Positions 41,191-53,464 are shown, counted from the first letter of the stretch. The stretch: DNA of 64,000 nucleotides from Anthonomus grandis grandis (GCF_022605725.1 NC_065547.1:14859167-14923166), one strand, 5' to 3'. Notes: generated by a model not told the origin, from the letters alone. A program made the numbers and translations.

Positions 41191-42440
41191 AACAATTAAC
41201 TGTGCTTTTAATAAGTGGGGCAAGGAAATAATGTTTAGGTTAAGACTAGTTTTAATTTATGGTCTACCTCTGACAGGATATTTCTGGAACCGGGATGCTG
41301 TTTCTGGATTACTGAGACCATCCATGAACAAACCGGAGTGTCCTGATACAGTTATGGCCAACTTATACTTTTACTTTATTTTTCATTTATGTTTTTATTG
41401 AATGTAGCTTTTTTGCTAAATAAAGATATTATTTATTTATTTATTGTAATGAAAACTAAACTTTTCCATTAAAATGTTCCAATTCAAAATATTGTAAGGA
41501 CAAGTTCATACACTTTATGAATGTTTTAAATTGAAATTTTCATCTGAAAGGGTTTTTTATGAGTAGAAAGCATCTGTCGAGTTAAATCAGGTCCTAATAA
41601 AGCCAGACTGAAATATTCTTAATTAAACGTTCATTATCGACACCACCTACACCAGAGCAAACTTTTTCATATTATATTTGGTTTGCTGTTTGGAAATTGA
41701 TGTTAAAGCGGATACGATAATAAATTTGTTAATTTGGCACCCCTTAAAGTAATTAAGTATTCTACACCATTAAAAACCGTCAATACCTATCAGACATGCA
41801 AATGAGTTCTTTCATATAATATATGGTACTTATCAAAATTATAAAGAGGAAATTATACTTTGGCACGTTTAATGGGGCGTATGTGACTTAAATTTAGCTC
41901 CTCCCAAATAATTTAAGTGTACTTTTCGTTTAAAACTATTAGGTGTAAGGTCATTGAAATTTGAATAATTCATGATTGATGCTTTATTAAGTTTATTCGT
42001 CTTTCTGCACTATGGAATTAATTCTCATTTATTTTTAAAACAATTTTTACGTGAACACATTTTAAAACAAATTTTTATATGAACTTTTCTTTTTTTTACC
42101 TCAAACAATGTAACTTTGAACAAAATAGGCACTTAAGTAATTGAATACTAATTGTGTATGCCTTTACATACATATATTGGAACAATTAAAAAAACCATGT
42201 ACTGGTATACTTATTGGATACTTCGACAGGGATCTTTTAAATAATTCTGAAACTATAAATAGTTATAAAAAAAACATTATGATTGGATTTTCATTTTAAA
42301 ATACAGTCAACAAAATGCCACCCGCATAACTAATAACAGTAAAGGCAATCCTGGACCGTTTAATTACACATAAATGCAATGTACCCTAAGACTAAAAGAT
42401 CATGAAATTAATTATTTGCACTGAGGCAAAAAAAATGTAT
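41191..42440. other. Mostly unannotated; LINE 3' tail on + strand near 41380-41450
   Basis: CTAAATAAAGATATTATTTA followed by TTTATTTATT at 41416-41447 looks like the poly(A) signal and TTTA tail of a LINE 3' UTR. The rest is AT-rich without recognised features. Confidence 0.4.
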
Positions 42441-43182
42441 ATAAATAAATAAATAAATAATGGCTTTATTTATACTTTTTAATAGTGTACAAAGGCGAAG
42501 TCTAGCCAAAGGCTAATCTACTTAACTTGTTTAAAAAATTTAAGCAAAATTATTTTAGATAGCAGAACAAAAAGAAAAAAATTAACATTTGTAATGGTAA
42601 CACTAATATTAATATAAAAATAAACAGATATACACCCATTGGTCCATAAAAATCAAAAAATTATAAAATAAGAAATGCCTACTGACAATTTAGCTATTCT
42701 GTTTTGTTAAAAAATGCAGCTTTAGTTTTTTCTTGAAACCCGCTACTGACATTTCTTTTATACAATTCGGAACAAGGTCATTGTAAATTGCCACAGCATT
42801 ATACAGAAAACTACGATAAAAGAAGGCTGTTTGATATCTAATTGAATTTTGACAACTGAATTTGAATTGACAACTTATTTATAAATCTCAGATTTGCTTC
42901 ATGTACATTTTTCCGAAAAGTAAGTTTTTTGCGGAGGTAGGGAGGAGTATAGACGACGCTAGCAGTCTATGCACAAAAACCGCGAATTGCAAAGAGAATA
43001 GATTCTCCACGCGCAGCCAACCAAGTTCACACAGCCTTGCAGAGACTCTATCAAACTTTCTCAGTCCATAAACAAATCTGCAGCATTGATTTTGCAGCTT
43101 TTGCAAACGGTACGCAGTGATTTTGTCTAAACATGGAAAATAAACAATATTGCAGTAATTCATAATAGGTAATACTAAAGAC

Positions 43183-43660
43183 TTACACAGTTTTTTTCCT
43201 TACCTTAAAATTAATTATATTTCTGTTTGCATACAATGGCTTTAAAGAATAGTATGACTTTTTAATAACATTAGAAACGTGTAACTTAAAGCACAATTCA
43301 TCATCCAAAAGCAATCCAAGATTTTTTGCACATTTGACCATACTTAGCTGATTACCTCCCACAAAAAGCTTTAAACCGTCCAATGCAAATCTTTTTTTGT
43401 TCTTAGAAGTAAAGCACATAACACAATACTTTGAAGGATTGAGTTTTAAATTATTTTGACAGGAAAAGGAAATTCTAGAAAGATCGTCGTTTATTTTATT
43501 TGATGCCTCCAATACAGATTCAGCTTTAAAAGAATGATAAATTTGCATATCATCCGCGAACCCCTGGCTGGCAGTATTTTAAATAAATCAGAAACATACA
43601 TCAGAAATAAGAGAGGTCCCAAAACAGATCCCTGAGGTACTCCAGATTTTATATATTTAA
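43183..43660 (-). pseudogene. RT palm and thumb of the LINE
   Basis: 43491-43799 holds SGVPQGSVLGPLLFLMYVSD; a frameshift follows; 43183-43548 holds FADDMQIYHSF followed by LKLNPSKYCVMCFTSKNKKR and NLGLLLDDELCFKLHV. The frameshift lies right at the catalytic box, between the GF and ADD positions. Confidence 0.8.
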
Positions 43661-43718
43661 TATTTGAAAAAGTCTGATCTTCCAAGACCACCAAACGAAA
43701 AAACTGTATACACCAGAA

Positions 43719-44244
43719 CAGCTGCTGACTCTTTATAAGGCTCAAATACGCCCTTCCCTCGAGTATTGCTCGCATGTCTGGAGCTCTGCACCCAAGCATA
43801 GTTTAAAGCTGCTAGATTCTATACAGAAGAGAGTTATTCGTCTTATCGACAAACCAGAACTGACAAATAGTCTGGATAGTCTGGAGCACAGGAGAAAGGT
43901 GGCTGATCTCTGTTTATTCTACCGTTATTATCACGGTAAGTGCTCCTCTAAGCTGGCAGGCCTGATCCCACCCAGGGCTGTTCCGGCAAGAAGGACGCGT
44001 CTAGCAGTTGCGGCTCATCAACATCGAGTCCACCTGCCTACCCCAGGACATCGCTGTATCGGGACTCATTCATCTGGAGAACATCTTCTTTGTGGAACGG
44101 GCTTCCACCTCACATATTTCCCGACGCATACAACCTGCAGCGATTCAAGATAAATGCCCACAAATATCTTCGCGCAAGCACCACTCCAAGAGTGACATAG
44201 GACTTTCCTCTTGTGCTTGTGTTTACCATAAAAAAAAATAAAAT
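43719..44244 (+). mobile_element. 3' fragment of a different LINE inserted in opposite orientation
   Basis: LLTLYKAQIRPSLEYCSHVW and KLLDSIQKRVIRLIDKPELT is followed by the C-terminal ARRTRLAVAAHQHRV, then a frameshift and RTSSLWNGLPPHIFPDAYNL. It ends in an A-rich tail (ATAAAAAAAAATAAAA) at about 44229-44244. It splits the RT of the - strand LINE between KSYLSNRRQ and the region before SGVPQG. It is GC-richer than its host, suggesting a separate, younger family. Confidence 0.87.
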
Positions 44245-45520
44245 TTGCCTTCTGTTGGATAAGTAGGATTTAAAAAACATTTGAGAAATATTATCAAAGC
44301 CATAATAAGCCAATTTTGCCAAAAGCAAATGATGATCCAGGGTGTCAAATGCTTTGGAAAAATCAAGTATTATAAGTGCTGTGGAGTCACCTTTATCCAT
44401 TGCAGAAATTATCTCTTGGGTAACGTTTAGTAAGACAGATGTCGTGCTATGTTGTTTTCTAAACCAAGATTGCTTATGCGGAATAATATTATTGGGGTTG
44501 AGAAAGTCATAAATTTGCGGCTGTATAAACTTTTCCAAAACTAAAGCGATCACCGGGATAATTGAAATTGGTCTTAGGTCGCTGAAATTAGTTGGATTAT
44601 TAATTTTAGCCAAAGGTGTTAAGAGAGAAATTTTCCACATACCCGGGAAATACCCAGCTTCTAGGCAACAGTTTATAATATGCGTAATATGTGGAGATAG
44701 CTTTGGAATACAGTGTTGCAACATTAACGCCGATATTGAATCACAATCGTGTGCATTTGATTTTAGGCTTAAGACTATTTTAGAAATTTCCTCAACTCTG
44801 GCTAATCTAAATGAAAAATTTAGATCATGCTTAAACTGTTTGTTCTGAAAATTAGCAACTTCTTCGGGGCAACTACCTAACGCGCTATAAATTGAAGCAA
44901 AATAGTCATTAATTTTGTTTGGATCTCGGAGATTTAAAGGAATAGAACGATTAGAGACATTTCTTAGACTTAGATGATTAATAGCTCTCCATAACTGTTT
45001 GCTATCTCTGATGTTCTGATGAAATTGCAGATAATTTCTTTTTTCTCGCCTAATCATTCTCACCACAAGATTACGCATCTGTCTATAACATGCCCAATCC
45101 GTCAAATTTTTAGATTTTTTAAAACTTGACAATGCCTTATTTTTTTCTTTTATAAAAAGCTGCACATTTGCAGTTATCCTTGGGGTATAAGGCTTACACA
45201 TTTTTTGACGTCGTAAAGGGTGCATGTCTATCAAATAATGAGCAAATATTACTAGTAAGATACTGAATTTTTTCGTCTAGATTATTGATATAGTACACAT
45301 TATCCCACACAATTTTATTCAGGTCCTTATAAAAATCATTTTTATTAAAATGTTTAAAATAACGATAGAGTTTCATTTTTATCTCCCTACTCCGTGCCGC
45401 AATCTCGATACTACAGAATATAGCTTGATGGTCACTAATTAGATCAGCGTTAAGTACTGCTGTACTTGTAACATTTGAGGGTTTATTAAAATAGATAACA
45501 TCAATGAGTGTTTGTGCCAT
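44110..45520 (-). pseudogene. LINE endonuclease end and RT fingers
   Basis: Two overlapping frames: 45194-45520 (EN C-terminal, ISDHQAIFCSIEIAARSREI) and 44110-45234 (linker and RT). The latter holds RAINHLSLRNVSNRS, LTPLAKINNPTNFSDLRPIS, and PHKQSWFRKQHSTTSVLLNV. Its last residues, after SNRRQ, read into the opposite LINE and are not part of the protein. Confidence 0.8.
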
Positions 45521-45790
45521 AGCAGCAATACGAGTAGGCTCATTTATTAACTGAGTAAAATCATAAGCTGTAAGACAATCAAGTAAAATATTATTTGTAA
45601 AATGATTAACATTAAGATCACCCAGGATAATAATATTCTCATACTATAGACATGCATGTGATAATATATCATCAAAACATTCAACACAACGCCCTAAATC
45701 TGACCTTAGTGGTCTATAGACTATTCCAACAAGAAAAAATGTTTTGCCTATATTTACTTTAATAATCAAACAATAATATATAAATATATA

Positions 45791-45828
45791 TATAGGGGGT
45801 TCCGTTGATCATGTTAAAATCTTTTACG
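45791..45828. other. Spacer between LINE and foldback
   Basis: Includes TATATATATAGGGGG. Nothing was recognised. Confidence 0.4.
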
Positions 45829-46499
45829 GTAGATAGAAAACGTAAAAAAAAGAAAAGTTCATATGAACATTTGTCCAGCAATTCTTGCTCCCTGAGGAAG
45901 CATTTCTGGACGATTTCTAGATCTCTTTCAAGATAACCTTTAAAAACTATAGTTTTTGTTTTATAGGTTCAGAACTACTTTAGCTACCGCAATCAATTTT
46001 GAGACATAAATTATTGTTAGTATGTTGATCCTTTTTAACCTATTAAACAATTATTTTAACTAGAGGCGTGCGAACCAACGCGTGTTAACATGCACTATCG
46101 CTTGTCGGCAAATGAACTTTAGCATTATTATTAAAATAATCTTTACGAAAACGGTGATATCTAGCAATTTTTGCTCTGAGCACCTTTTTTATGCAAAAGG
46201 CATAGGAGCATCATAATCTGATACCCAAATGAGCAGAAATTGAAGTCTTAGAGAAATGTATCCCCTGGTTTCCATGCCGCTGGTTAAAATGATTTTTGTT
46301 TAGTAGGTTCAAAAGAATAAACGGACTAACAGTAATTTATGTCGCAAAATTGGTTGCGGTAGCTAAAGTAGTTCCGAAGCTATAAAACGAAAACTAGTTT
46401 TTAAAGGTTACCTTCAAAGAGATCTAGCTCCCTCAGGAAGCATTTCTGGACCCATGTTCATATGAACTTTTCTTTTTTTTCTTAACGTTTTCTATCTAC
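45829..46499. mobile_element. Foldback element with arms of about 220 bp
   Basis: GTAGATAGAAAACG at 45829 is mirrored by CGTTTTCTATCTAC ending at 46499. Similarity continues inward on both sides to about 46060 and 46283, including AAAAGTTCATATGAACAT, ACTACTTTAGCTACCGCAA and GACATAAATTA. The loop is about 220 nt. The left arm has a longer imperfect hairpin (GTCCAGCAATTCTTG... at 45881-45919) where the right arm has a shorter one. No coding content. Confidence 0.88.
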
Positions 46500-46504
46500 T
46501 CTAG

Positions 46505-46780
46505 AAGTTTGTTTCTGGATGAAGGGTTTCCTGGTAGATGGATTGGGAGAAGAAGTGCTATCGAATGGCCCGCGAGATCACCCGACTTATCTCTTCTTGA
46601 TTTTTTTTTGTGGGGACCACCCAACCCAACCTGAATCGTTAGAAGATTTACGGAACCGCATCATTCATGAATGCCAATAAATAACACCCGATATTCTTCA
46701 TAATGCCCGGGAACATTTGTGAGCAGTTACTGTACTATCGTATGGAGGTAAACGGAAGACATTTTGAACATTTAATAAGA
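46505..46780 (+). pseudogene. Mariner-like transposase C-terminal fragment
   Basis: FLDEGFPGRWIGRRSAIEWP continuing ARSPDLSLLDFFLWG and ESLEDLRNRIIHEC, across a frameshift after FLWG, gives the last catalytic Asp (SPDL) region of mariner-type elements. It is cut directly at the foldback end on its 5' side. Confidence 0.8.
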
Positions 46781-47915
46781 TAATGCGCAAGTACTAATCA
46801 ATAAAATTAAATTAGATTTCTCTGGAACCCGCAGCTCAAATTTAAAAAACAGCGCTATTGTAAAAAAAATTGAATGCCCTTTCAAGATGTATCACAACAC
46901 ACCTCTTCCCATTTAAAAAATAAGGCTAAATGTCGCCCCCACTAAGAGGCTAAAGTTGAGGGGTTAAAAATTTAAACAAAAAATCGTTTTTTTTTCTAAA
47001 ATCAAAAATCGACGGGTCCGTACGGAACATTTTTTAAAAAAGGGCCCCAAACCTTGCTGGACTCTTTTCGATAGGCTGTTTATATAGATATATATAATTA
47101 TAAATAAATTTAAAAAATTTTAAAATGTAAATTGTATGTTACTATTGTGAACCATTTTTGATGGATTTAATAAAGAGTTTATCTATCTATCTTATAATTC
47201 CAGTCAGTTTCTCAAATGTGTCGATATTTTCTATTTTTATTTGTTCTTATACTTTATTTATTATATATTTCTATATATTCTACTTTTTTTCTTTTATTCA
47301 TTATTGCTTTCCATTGTTTTATATCTGTGTAATTTTTGTGTTGTATATACAGTAGTGGAAACATTTATGGGAACTCTTAATATTACTTGTATTATTTAAT
47401 ACTGAATTTTTCTGGAGCCTTTTAAATTTCGGTAAATTACAAAACGCCACTGACATACAAATTATTGTGCTTAATATTTTAACAAGGTATTTTGTCTATG
47501 TTTTCAGGGCGATAAGGAATTTCTGGTTGAAAAAAAGTATATGAAACTATTTTTATTCTGTGTTTAAAGTATTCAGTCTTAGTTCTTCAGGGCTAGTATT
47601 TAATCGAACATCAGTTTTTATACTTTTTGGTACGTTTAAAAACTGGGTGGAGCATCTAATCTTTAGCATCTAATAAAGTTAATATTGTCAACTGTTTTAT
47701 ACTAATCTTTCTTCATACTTTATAATATGACAAAAGCTAGTGAGCATAAAATAAAACAAAAATAGGCATCACAAATATACTTTATTGTCTTCTATTTATA
47801 AAACAAAAAGAACAAAAAATGCCATTTTTAAAACAGTATTTGAACCACAAAACAAAAAAGAGTGAACATTAAACAAATTATTAATAAGACTTCAATAAAT
47901 TAAAAACATCACTGA
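46781..47915. other. No gene recognised; LINE tail and possible Tc1-type end
   Basis: TTTAATAAAGAGTTTATCTA followed by TCTATC at 47166-47191 is a LINE-type 3' end with a (TATC)n tail. CAGTAGTGGAAACATTTATG at 47350 resembles a Tc1-family terminus, but no partner was found. Confidence 0.4.
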
Positions 47916-49680
47916 ATTACCAAAGCAGATTTGAATTTTGATGGACGTCCACGCTTTCTTTTTTGTCCAATATGGATATTTTTTGCCTCTAAAGGCGGAA
48001 CTGTATATTTTAATCTAATTGCTAGGCCCAGAAGATGTTTGCACATATACATTTTAAAAAACTGTGGACAATTGCAGCTACCATTCATCCAATCATCTTT
48101 TTCTTTGGGAATTGTTACTCTCTAAATGGAAAAAAGAATTCTTTGAATTCATCAAAAGTTTCCCAAGGTTTTTCAGCCTGAACATCCAATACTTGACCTC
48201 CTGATACTATATAGACATTGTTCTTCGTATCAGCATATAACACCTTTATTTTTTTGTCTAATTTTGCCCATTGATATGCTTTTGTCCAATCAGGAAGTTT
48301 AATAAGCGGAGTAATTGAAAAGGACTCCTCTGTAGTTTTGCAGGAACCATCTCCGATGCGATAACCAGAAAACGAGACAAAGGAAATCTTTCGCGTAATG
48401 TATTGCTATCTTTTATGGTTCTATTAAACGATTCCAGTGCGTTGTTTGTGGCTGGTGATCCTGAGGCAGCACCTAGGTACCAATTGCGATTTTGAGTTAA
48501 CCACTCTTCTTTGAAGTATTTAATAAAATTAGTTTAGGTTTTCCATTTCCTCATAAAAAGCTGTGATGCGCTAGTAAAATGTTCAGGAGAAGTAACGGAC
48601 TGTAATGCATCAATGTCTTGTAATATATTCTTTCGGGCGTTTTTGTCTAAGCAAGTTTGTTCAACCCTGGTTTGCATTTTTGTTTTTGCATGTGCCCAAC
48701 ACATTCTCACAATGGGTTCAGGACCAAAGACTTCTGTAAAAGCATTTTGGATGCTCTTTGCGGCATCACAAACTAATACCGACGGTTGTAGAGAATGTCC
48801 GTATACAAACAAAACCTGTTCTTTTAAATTATTAAATAACATGGTAAAATCTTCCAGACGCTCGTTTGTCGAAACTCCTAGACATATCGGATGAAATTTT
48901 CTATGTTTATCTGTAGTTCCTACAACTAATACTGGGAACCCTTGCCAAATCAACTTGTATGTCGCATCAGCGTGGATAACATTTGCATGACGTTCTGCTA
49001 ACCCCAGTAAATGTTTTGTAGACAATGCAAAGCGAAAAGACATTGTTTCATCCTCGAATATATAATAAGAAAGTACAAACACTTGGTGTATGTCCTCGGG
49101 AACTGCTGTATGATTTAATATCCATCGCTCCAGTTCTCCTAGACTTATAGTTGAGGAACCGTATTTAACACGTCTACGACTTGATAGATTATTGTTCAAT
49201 TGTTTCATTGATGGTAATTTTACTCCCTCCATCTTACTAAGACTTTTTAAAATAGCTTTAGGCTTCAAATGTAAATCAAATAATTTGATTATTTCTGTCT
49301 TAACTTCCTGACTTATTCCGTAATCAGAACGAATTCCAATCGACTCGTAGTTATGGGCAGCCTCTACACGATAGAGCAAAACAGCATTTGATGTAGCTTC
49401 AAACAGTAAATAAATTTGTGCCGCACACTGAGGGCCACGACGTTTTACTCTGTTACAGCGATAAAACTTTTCTTTCCTTCTTCAGTCATATGTGTTATTA
49501 AAATAGACCAAGTATTTTCTGCACGAACAACTTCCTCCGCTTCTTTAACACATGCAAATTTTCTTACAAAGAGCCACTGCTTACTCTCGCCACGCTTTTT
49601 TTTAGTTTCTAATTCTTCAATCTCCGAATCACTGTCCGAACAATATGAAGGAATTTCTATTTTATTCTCCATTTGAATAT
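47916..49680 (-). pseudogene. MULE with FLYWCH-type N-terminus and SWIM C-terminus
   Basis: N-terminal block 49445-49672 (MENKIEIPSYCSDSDSEIEE, then a FLYWCH-like finger that crosses a frameshift near 49440). Catalytic block 48534-49379: NVIHADATYKLIWQGFPVL (first Asp), VLVCDAAKSIQNAFTEVFG (second), VRMCWAHAKTKM (C..H). Then NNALESFNRTIKDSNTLRER near 48430-48480 (Glu) and, at about 47945-48110, a SWIM finger with DWMNGSCNCPQFFKMYMCKH and a basic end. Frameshifts lie near 48535 and 48370-48120. Target-site duplications were not found. Confidence 0.85.
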
Positions 49681-49716
49681 TGTCATCAGAACTTTATTTT
49701 TAAAATATTTATTCTA

Positions 49717-49756
49717 ATGCGGGTTTTACAGACATGACAATGTGTAAAACCCGCAT
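49717..49756. repeat. Perfect 14-bp hairpin upstream of the MULE
   Basis: ATGCGGGTTTTACA and TGTAAAACCCGCAT with a 12-nt loop. It may be part of a promoter or a MITE remnant. Confidence 0.8.
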
Positions 49757-49899
49757 AGAATTGTAATCTTAAAATGTTTAATATGCTGTGTTTTGCATAA
49801 TGAAAATTAAAGCGTTATTCTAATAAAAAATAAAATGTCAACTCTGATAAAAATATAATAAAAAATCAGAAATAAAACTCTAATAAACAAACTTAACAA

Positions 49900-50577
49900 C
49901 ATATCATTTTTTAAATAAAAGGCTCAAATAAACCGCCTTCTTTCGCTAAACAAAAACTTAACCTATCGTAAAAGCTATTTCGCACCACCAAAAGAGTTTC
50001 AGGTAAAATGGAATTGGCACCTTCGACAATTTTATTTCGCAACTCCTCTAAATTTGTTGGCCTACTAAATTCATGCTTGTAAACGGTCTCCTTAAGGTAA
50101 CATCCACAGATAAAAGTCATTTGGAGACAAATCCGGAGATCTAGGAGACCATTTAATATCGCCAGTCCCACTAATAAGGCGGTTAGGAAAAGTATTTGTT
50201 AAAAATTCTTTTACCCTAACCGCGTTATGAGCAGGACAGCCATCTTGCTGAAAATAAACCGATCCCAGGTCTACATCAGGTAGGATTTGAATGGCAGGAA
50301 GAACTTGGTTTTGCAGCAACTCAAGGTACTTTTGGGCGTTTAAAATGCCATCAATAAAAAATGACCCTATAACATTGTCGCCCAAAATACCTGCCCAAAC
50401 ATTCAATTTCTGAGGATACTAGGTACGAAACTGAAAACTTCTGTGCTCGTTTTCCTGAGACCAATAACGAACAATGGAAGGATTGTGTTTGCCATGTAAT
50501 GGAAAAGAAGATTCATCAGAAAACTAAATATTTTTAAAAAAATATTCGTTTTCATTTGCCTTTTCCATCATGGTTTG
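49900..50577 (-). pseudogene. Mariner-like transposase, C-terminal two-thirds
   Basis: FSDESSFPLHGKHNPSIVRY (first catalytic Asp region, about 50450-50520), VWAGILGDNVIGSFFIDG, YFQQDGCPAHNAVRVKEFL (second Asp), WSPRSPDLSPNDFYLW (third). Then, after a frameshift at about 50095, KETVYKHEFSRPTNLEELRN. Stops lie near 50420 and 50525. The 5' end abuts a hAT gene at about 50577. Confidence 0.85.
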
Positions 50578-51517
50578 ACAAAATTCCATTCTTCACCACT
50601 GGTCTTCAGGAAATATTTCCTGAGTTTTTGAATACTTGATTCACTAAAATTGGCAATTGTTTCGATTAATTTTAAAAAGTTTCCGTTTTGTGGCTCGTAT
50701 ATCTTGTTATTTTCACCTCTAAAACTCAAATTTTGACCGGCTAAAAACTTGACAACATAAATTATAATTTTCAAAACAGAAACCCATCTTTTTTTTTCCA
50801 TGTTTATTAATTTCTCGTTTAGTGAATCAGTTGTCGTTTTAGAAGAAATTGATTGTTTTAAATCAAGCCAAGATTTTGTATTACAAATATGCCCCTTTGA
50901 CTTTTCATGTCTTTCTATAAGTTGACTTAAATGTCTCCAGTCGTTATAACTCTCAACCAAACCACTACCACCAGAAAAAGTTTTAAATATTTTGCAAGGA
51001 AAACAATATACACAATCTTTTGATTTAGAATATACTAGCCAAACCCTCAGAATTATTTCTCCATTACACATTTTTTTTTATAATAAATAGATGAGAATCC
51101 TCTATTGTCTTTTTTTAAAGGAAACGTCATATCAGCCTCCGTTAGTTGCGTAGGCCCTAACTCTATCAGAGTTAATTTAATTTTATCCAATAAAACATTT
51201 GGCCAATAGCCAGGATCCTTATAGACATTAATATTTTCAAAGCTTACTTCAGATCCTTGTTCTGCTAATAAAACATCACCTTCCACTATAGTTTTGGTAT
51301 TCGATGAGTTCTCCTTCTCTTCTCCGCTATTGACCATTATACATATAGTCTCAGTCACATTTTCATCTCGGGCTTGGGAACTTGATGGTTTGTCATGTGA
51401 TCTTGTTGGGATTAAAAACGCTTGGAGTGAACTGCAAGCCTTTTTAGTTAATTCTTCTTTTTCACGCTTTCGTTTTCTGTACTGTGCTCCAGAAAGTTTT
51501 TTTCGATTATCAGACAT
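50578..51517 (-). pseudogene. hAT transposase N-terminal half (ZMYM1-like)
   Basis: The ATG at 51517 (MSDNRKKLSGAQYRKRKREK) opens 154 codons with a basic start and ending DNRGFSSIYYKKKCVMEK, overlapping in another frame 50568-51071 with WLVYSKSKDCVYCFPCKIF (TTF-type zinc finger), WRHLSQLIERHEKSKGH and LAGQNLSFRGENNKIYE, the DUF4371 start. One frameshift lies at 51055-51070. The protein then ends at the mariner junction before the catalytic core. Confidence 0.85.
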
Positions 51518-51679
51518 CTATAATAAAACAAATCCAAAATTAAAATAAATCCAAGTTATCCTATATTTTGCCTGAATGAATAAAGAGATATATTTTTAAC
51601 GTTTCAAATAAAAAAAAATAAATATTAAGATTAAATGCTACTTTTTTATTAAGCAAATAACTAATATTTGAAAGGTGAG

Positions 51680-52013
51680 TAGCCAAACGGAATTAGTGGA
51701 TGAGTGCGACTACTGGCTATTCATAACGCATATCATTTTTTCATGTTTTCCTCAAGTTCAAAATTAATTATTTTTTTTTTAGTTATTATATTGTTTCACT
51801 CTAAATAAGTCAACATTACTTTTTAAAATAAAATTAATTGTGCTAACAAAAATTTTAAAAGTCTCAAGAGTAAAAAAATTGGGAGATTTATAATAGGAGT
51901 AATAGGTATCTAAAAAAAGGAAAAAAAACTCCTTAAATTTCAGGAAAAATTAAAAAATATTATGCATTATAAATAGGCAGTAGGTTCAATCATCCACCAT
52001 TTCCGTTTGGCTA
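51680..52013. mobile_element. MITE with 24-bp TIRs and TA ends
   Basis: TAGCCAAACGGAATTAGTGG (plus ATGA) at 51680-51703 is inverted at 51990-52013 with three mismatches. The outermost TA may be the duplicated target, as in Tc1/mariner MITEs. 334 bp, no coding capacity. It sits in the leader of the hAT element. Confidence 0.8.
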
Positions 52014-52599
52014 CCCATTTTCCAAACATCCTATATATTTCAAAAATATAAAAATGATATCTAAATTTTATATGGCAGCTCAAAAAAAATGTAATCAAAT
52101 TAACGTATGTGTAGAGATACTTACCTTTTTAATTTTTACTGTATGTTTTACCACAACATTAAACAAAAGCTTTCAATAACGTTGCGATTTACACGACTAC
52201 AGGCTACACGCTTAAAATTTAAAATTAAACAAGTGCACGCACTGCACGCATTTATATGCCTTGACCACAGACAAGTATTTTCCTGAAAAATCTTCGTCGC
52301 GACATATTTTTTCCAACTCGTTGCTACCTGAAGCGTATATCTAGGTATAAAGGTATACCTATTAAATTTGAATCGGAAATATAACTAATAATATTTAGAA
52401 TGTTATAAAGTAACTTTAACACATTAATTAATAATTAATAATATTTACATATGTATAATATTTTAAAATAATATGTGTATAATAGTTTTTGAAACAAATT
52501 ATTAAATTTTAAAAATATTTATTAAAAAAATATTTATTTAGTTTTTTTTGCCGCCCGGGTACCCCGCACCCCCTGCACCTCCGGGTCGGAACGGCCCTG

Positions 52600-53464
52600 G
52601 GTCTCTTATAATACTAACAACATATCTTCGAACTATAATATTAATAAAAACTTAATTCAAGGACAGATGTATACATAAAATAAAAAGAAACTCTTAAAAA
52701 AACACAAGTTGTAAGAAAAACATTAATTCTGATCCATTCCGGGTGCTCAGGTCCCTTAGTCTCTACACCTATGTCTCGTCTCAGTGAACACAGGAAGTGG
52801 TATATGAGCATGAAATAAAATAAAAAAATAGGCAGTGCAAACCTTATAAATCAATTTACTAAATGATTCATGTGAAAAAAAGACAAAATAAATGTTTAAA
52901 TAAATATGTATTGTAGTGTAAAGCCAGCAGTATCAGCATTATTAAAATTTGTGGAAAGAACTGATCAGAAGAAATTCTATAGCTCAAAGTCTTAATAAAA
53001 TTTACATTGCATATTGCTCTCCATGTTTTTCTTGTAATGGGAACTGAAGGAACCTAAACAATATGTACAATGAATATGTATTTATAATAACCAAGTTAAA
53101 AATTAAATACTTGAAAAGTGAAACTTCTTCATTGAAATCAACTGAATTTGATTTTATTAAAGACTAAAGATTGACAATACAAAAACATAATAGTAATAAA
53201 TAAAATCAGATTTTCTTACCAGAAACCTGGAATTGCTTGATGCAAATCAATTAAAACATTACTCCCAAAATTGAAAGAGAACTTTTTAGAAAAAAAGTCA
53301 TGAATTTAAAATAACATCCTTAAAACAACAAATAGCAAACTTAACCCGCGCTTGCATTCATTGAAATGAAAAACAAACTCAAATAGTTTAACAATGACAA
53401 ATGATGTTCTATCAGTCAATGTCAACAACTTTCTGTGACCTCCCTGTCAATTTTGCCAAGCAAG
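52600..53464. other. No gene recognised
   Basis: AT-rich sequence between the hAT terminus and a small ORF. No domain or repeat could be assigned on either strand. Confidence 0.4.

Larger units (their letters stand above)
42442..45790 (-). mobile_element. LINE (Jockey-like) with EN and RT, interrupted by another LINE fragment
   Basis: Reads on the - strand. The 3' end carries (TTTA)n at 42442-42466. Order: endonuclease end (GIVYRPL near 45710, ILGDLNVN near 45615, MAQTLIDVIYF at 45490-45520, ISDHQAIFCSIE near 45430); linker; RT (44110-45234: RPISIIPVIALVLEKFI, KQHSTTSVLLNVTQEI, DFSKAFDTLDH, KSYLSNRRQ); then, after the insertion at 43719-44244, SGVPQGSVLGPLLFLMYV (43600-43660), FADDMQIYHSF (about 43550) and the C-terminus to 42888. 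Frameshifts are present. Confidence 0.88.
50578..52599 (-). mobile_element. hAT element, 5' half
   Basis: The 5' end CAGGGCCGTTCCGACCCGG at 52581-52599 (- strand) has the CAGGG start and GC-rich TIR of hAT elements. The gene starts at 51517. The 3' half is cut by the mariner at about 50577 and was not found again in the window. A MITE lies in the 5' leader (51680-52013). Confidence 0.75.

Noticed and set aside
42442..42466. (TAAA)n tract as an ordinary microsatellite
   Set aside because: It sits exactly at the 3' end of the - strand LINE and is better explained as its tail.
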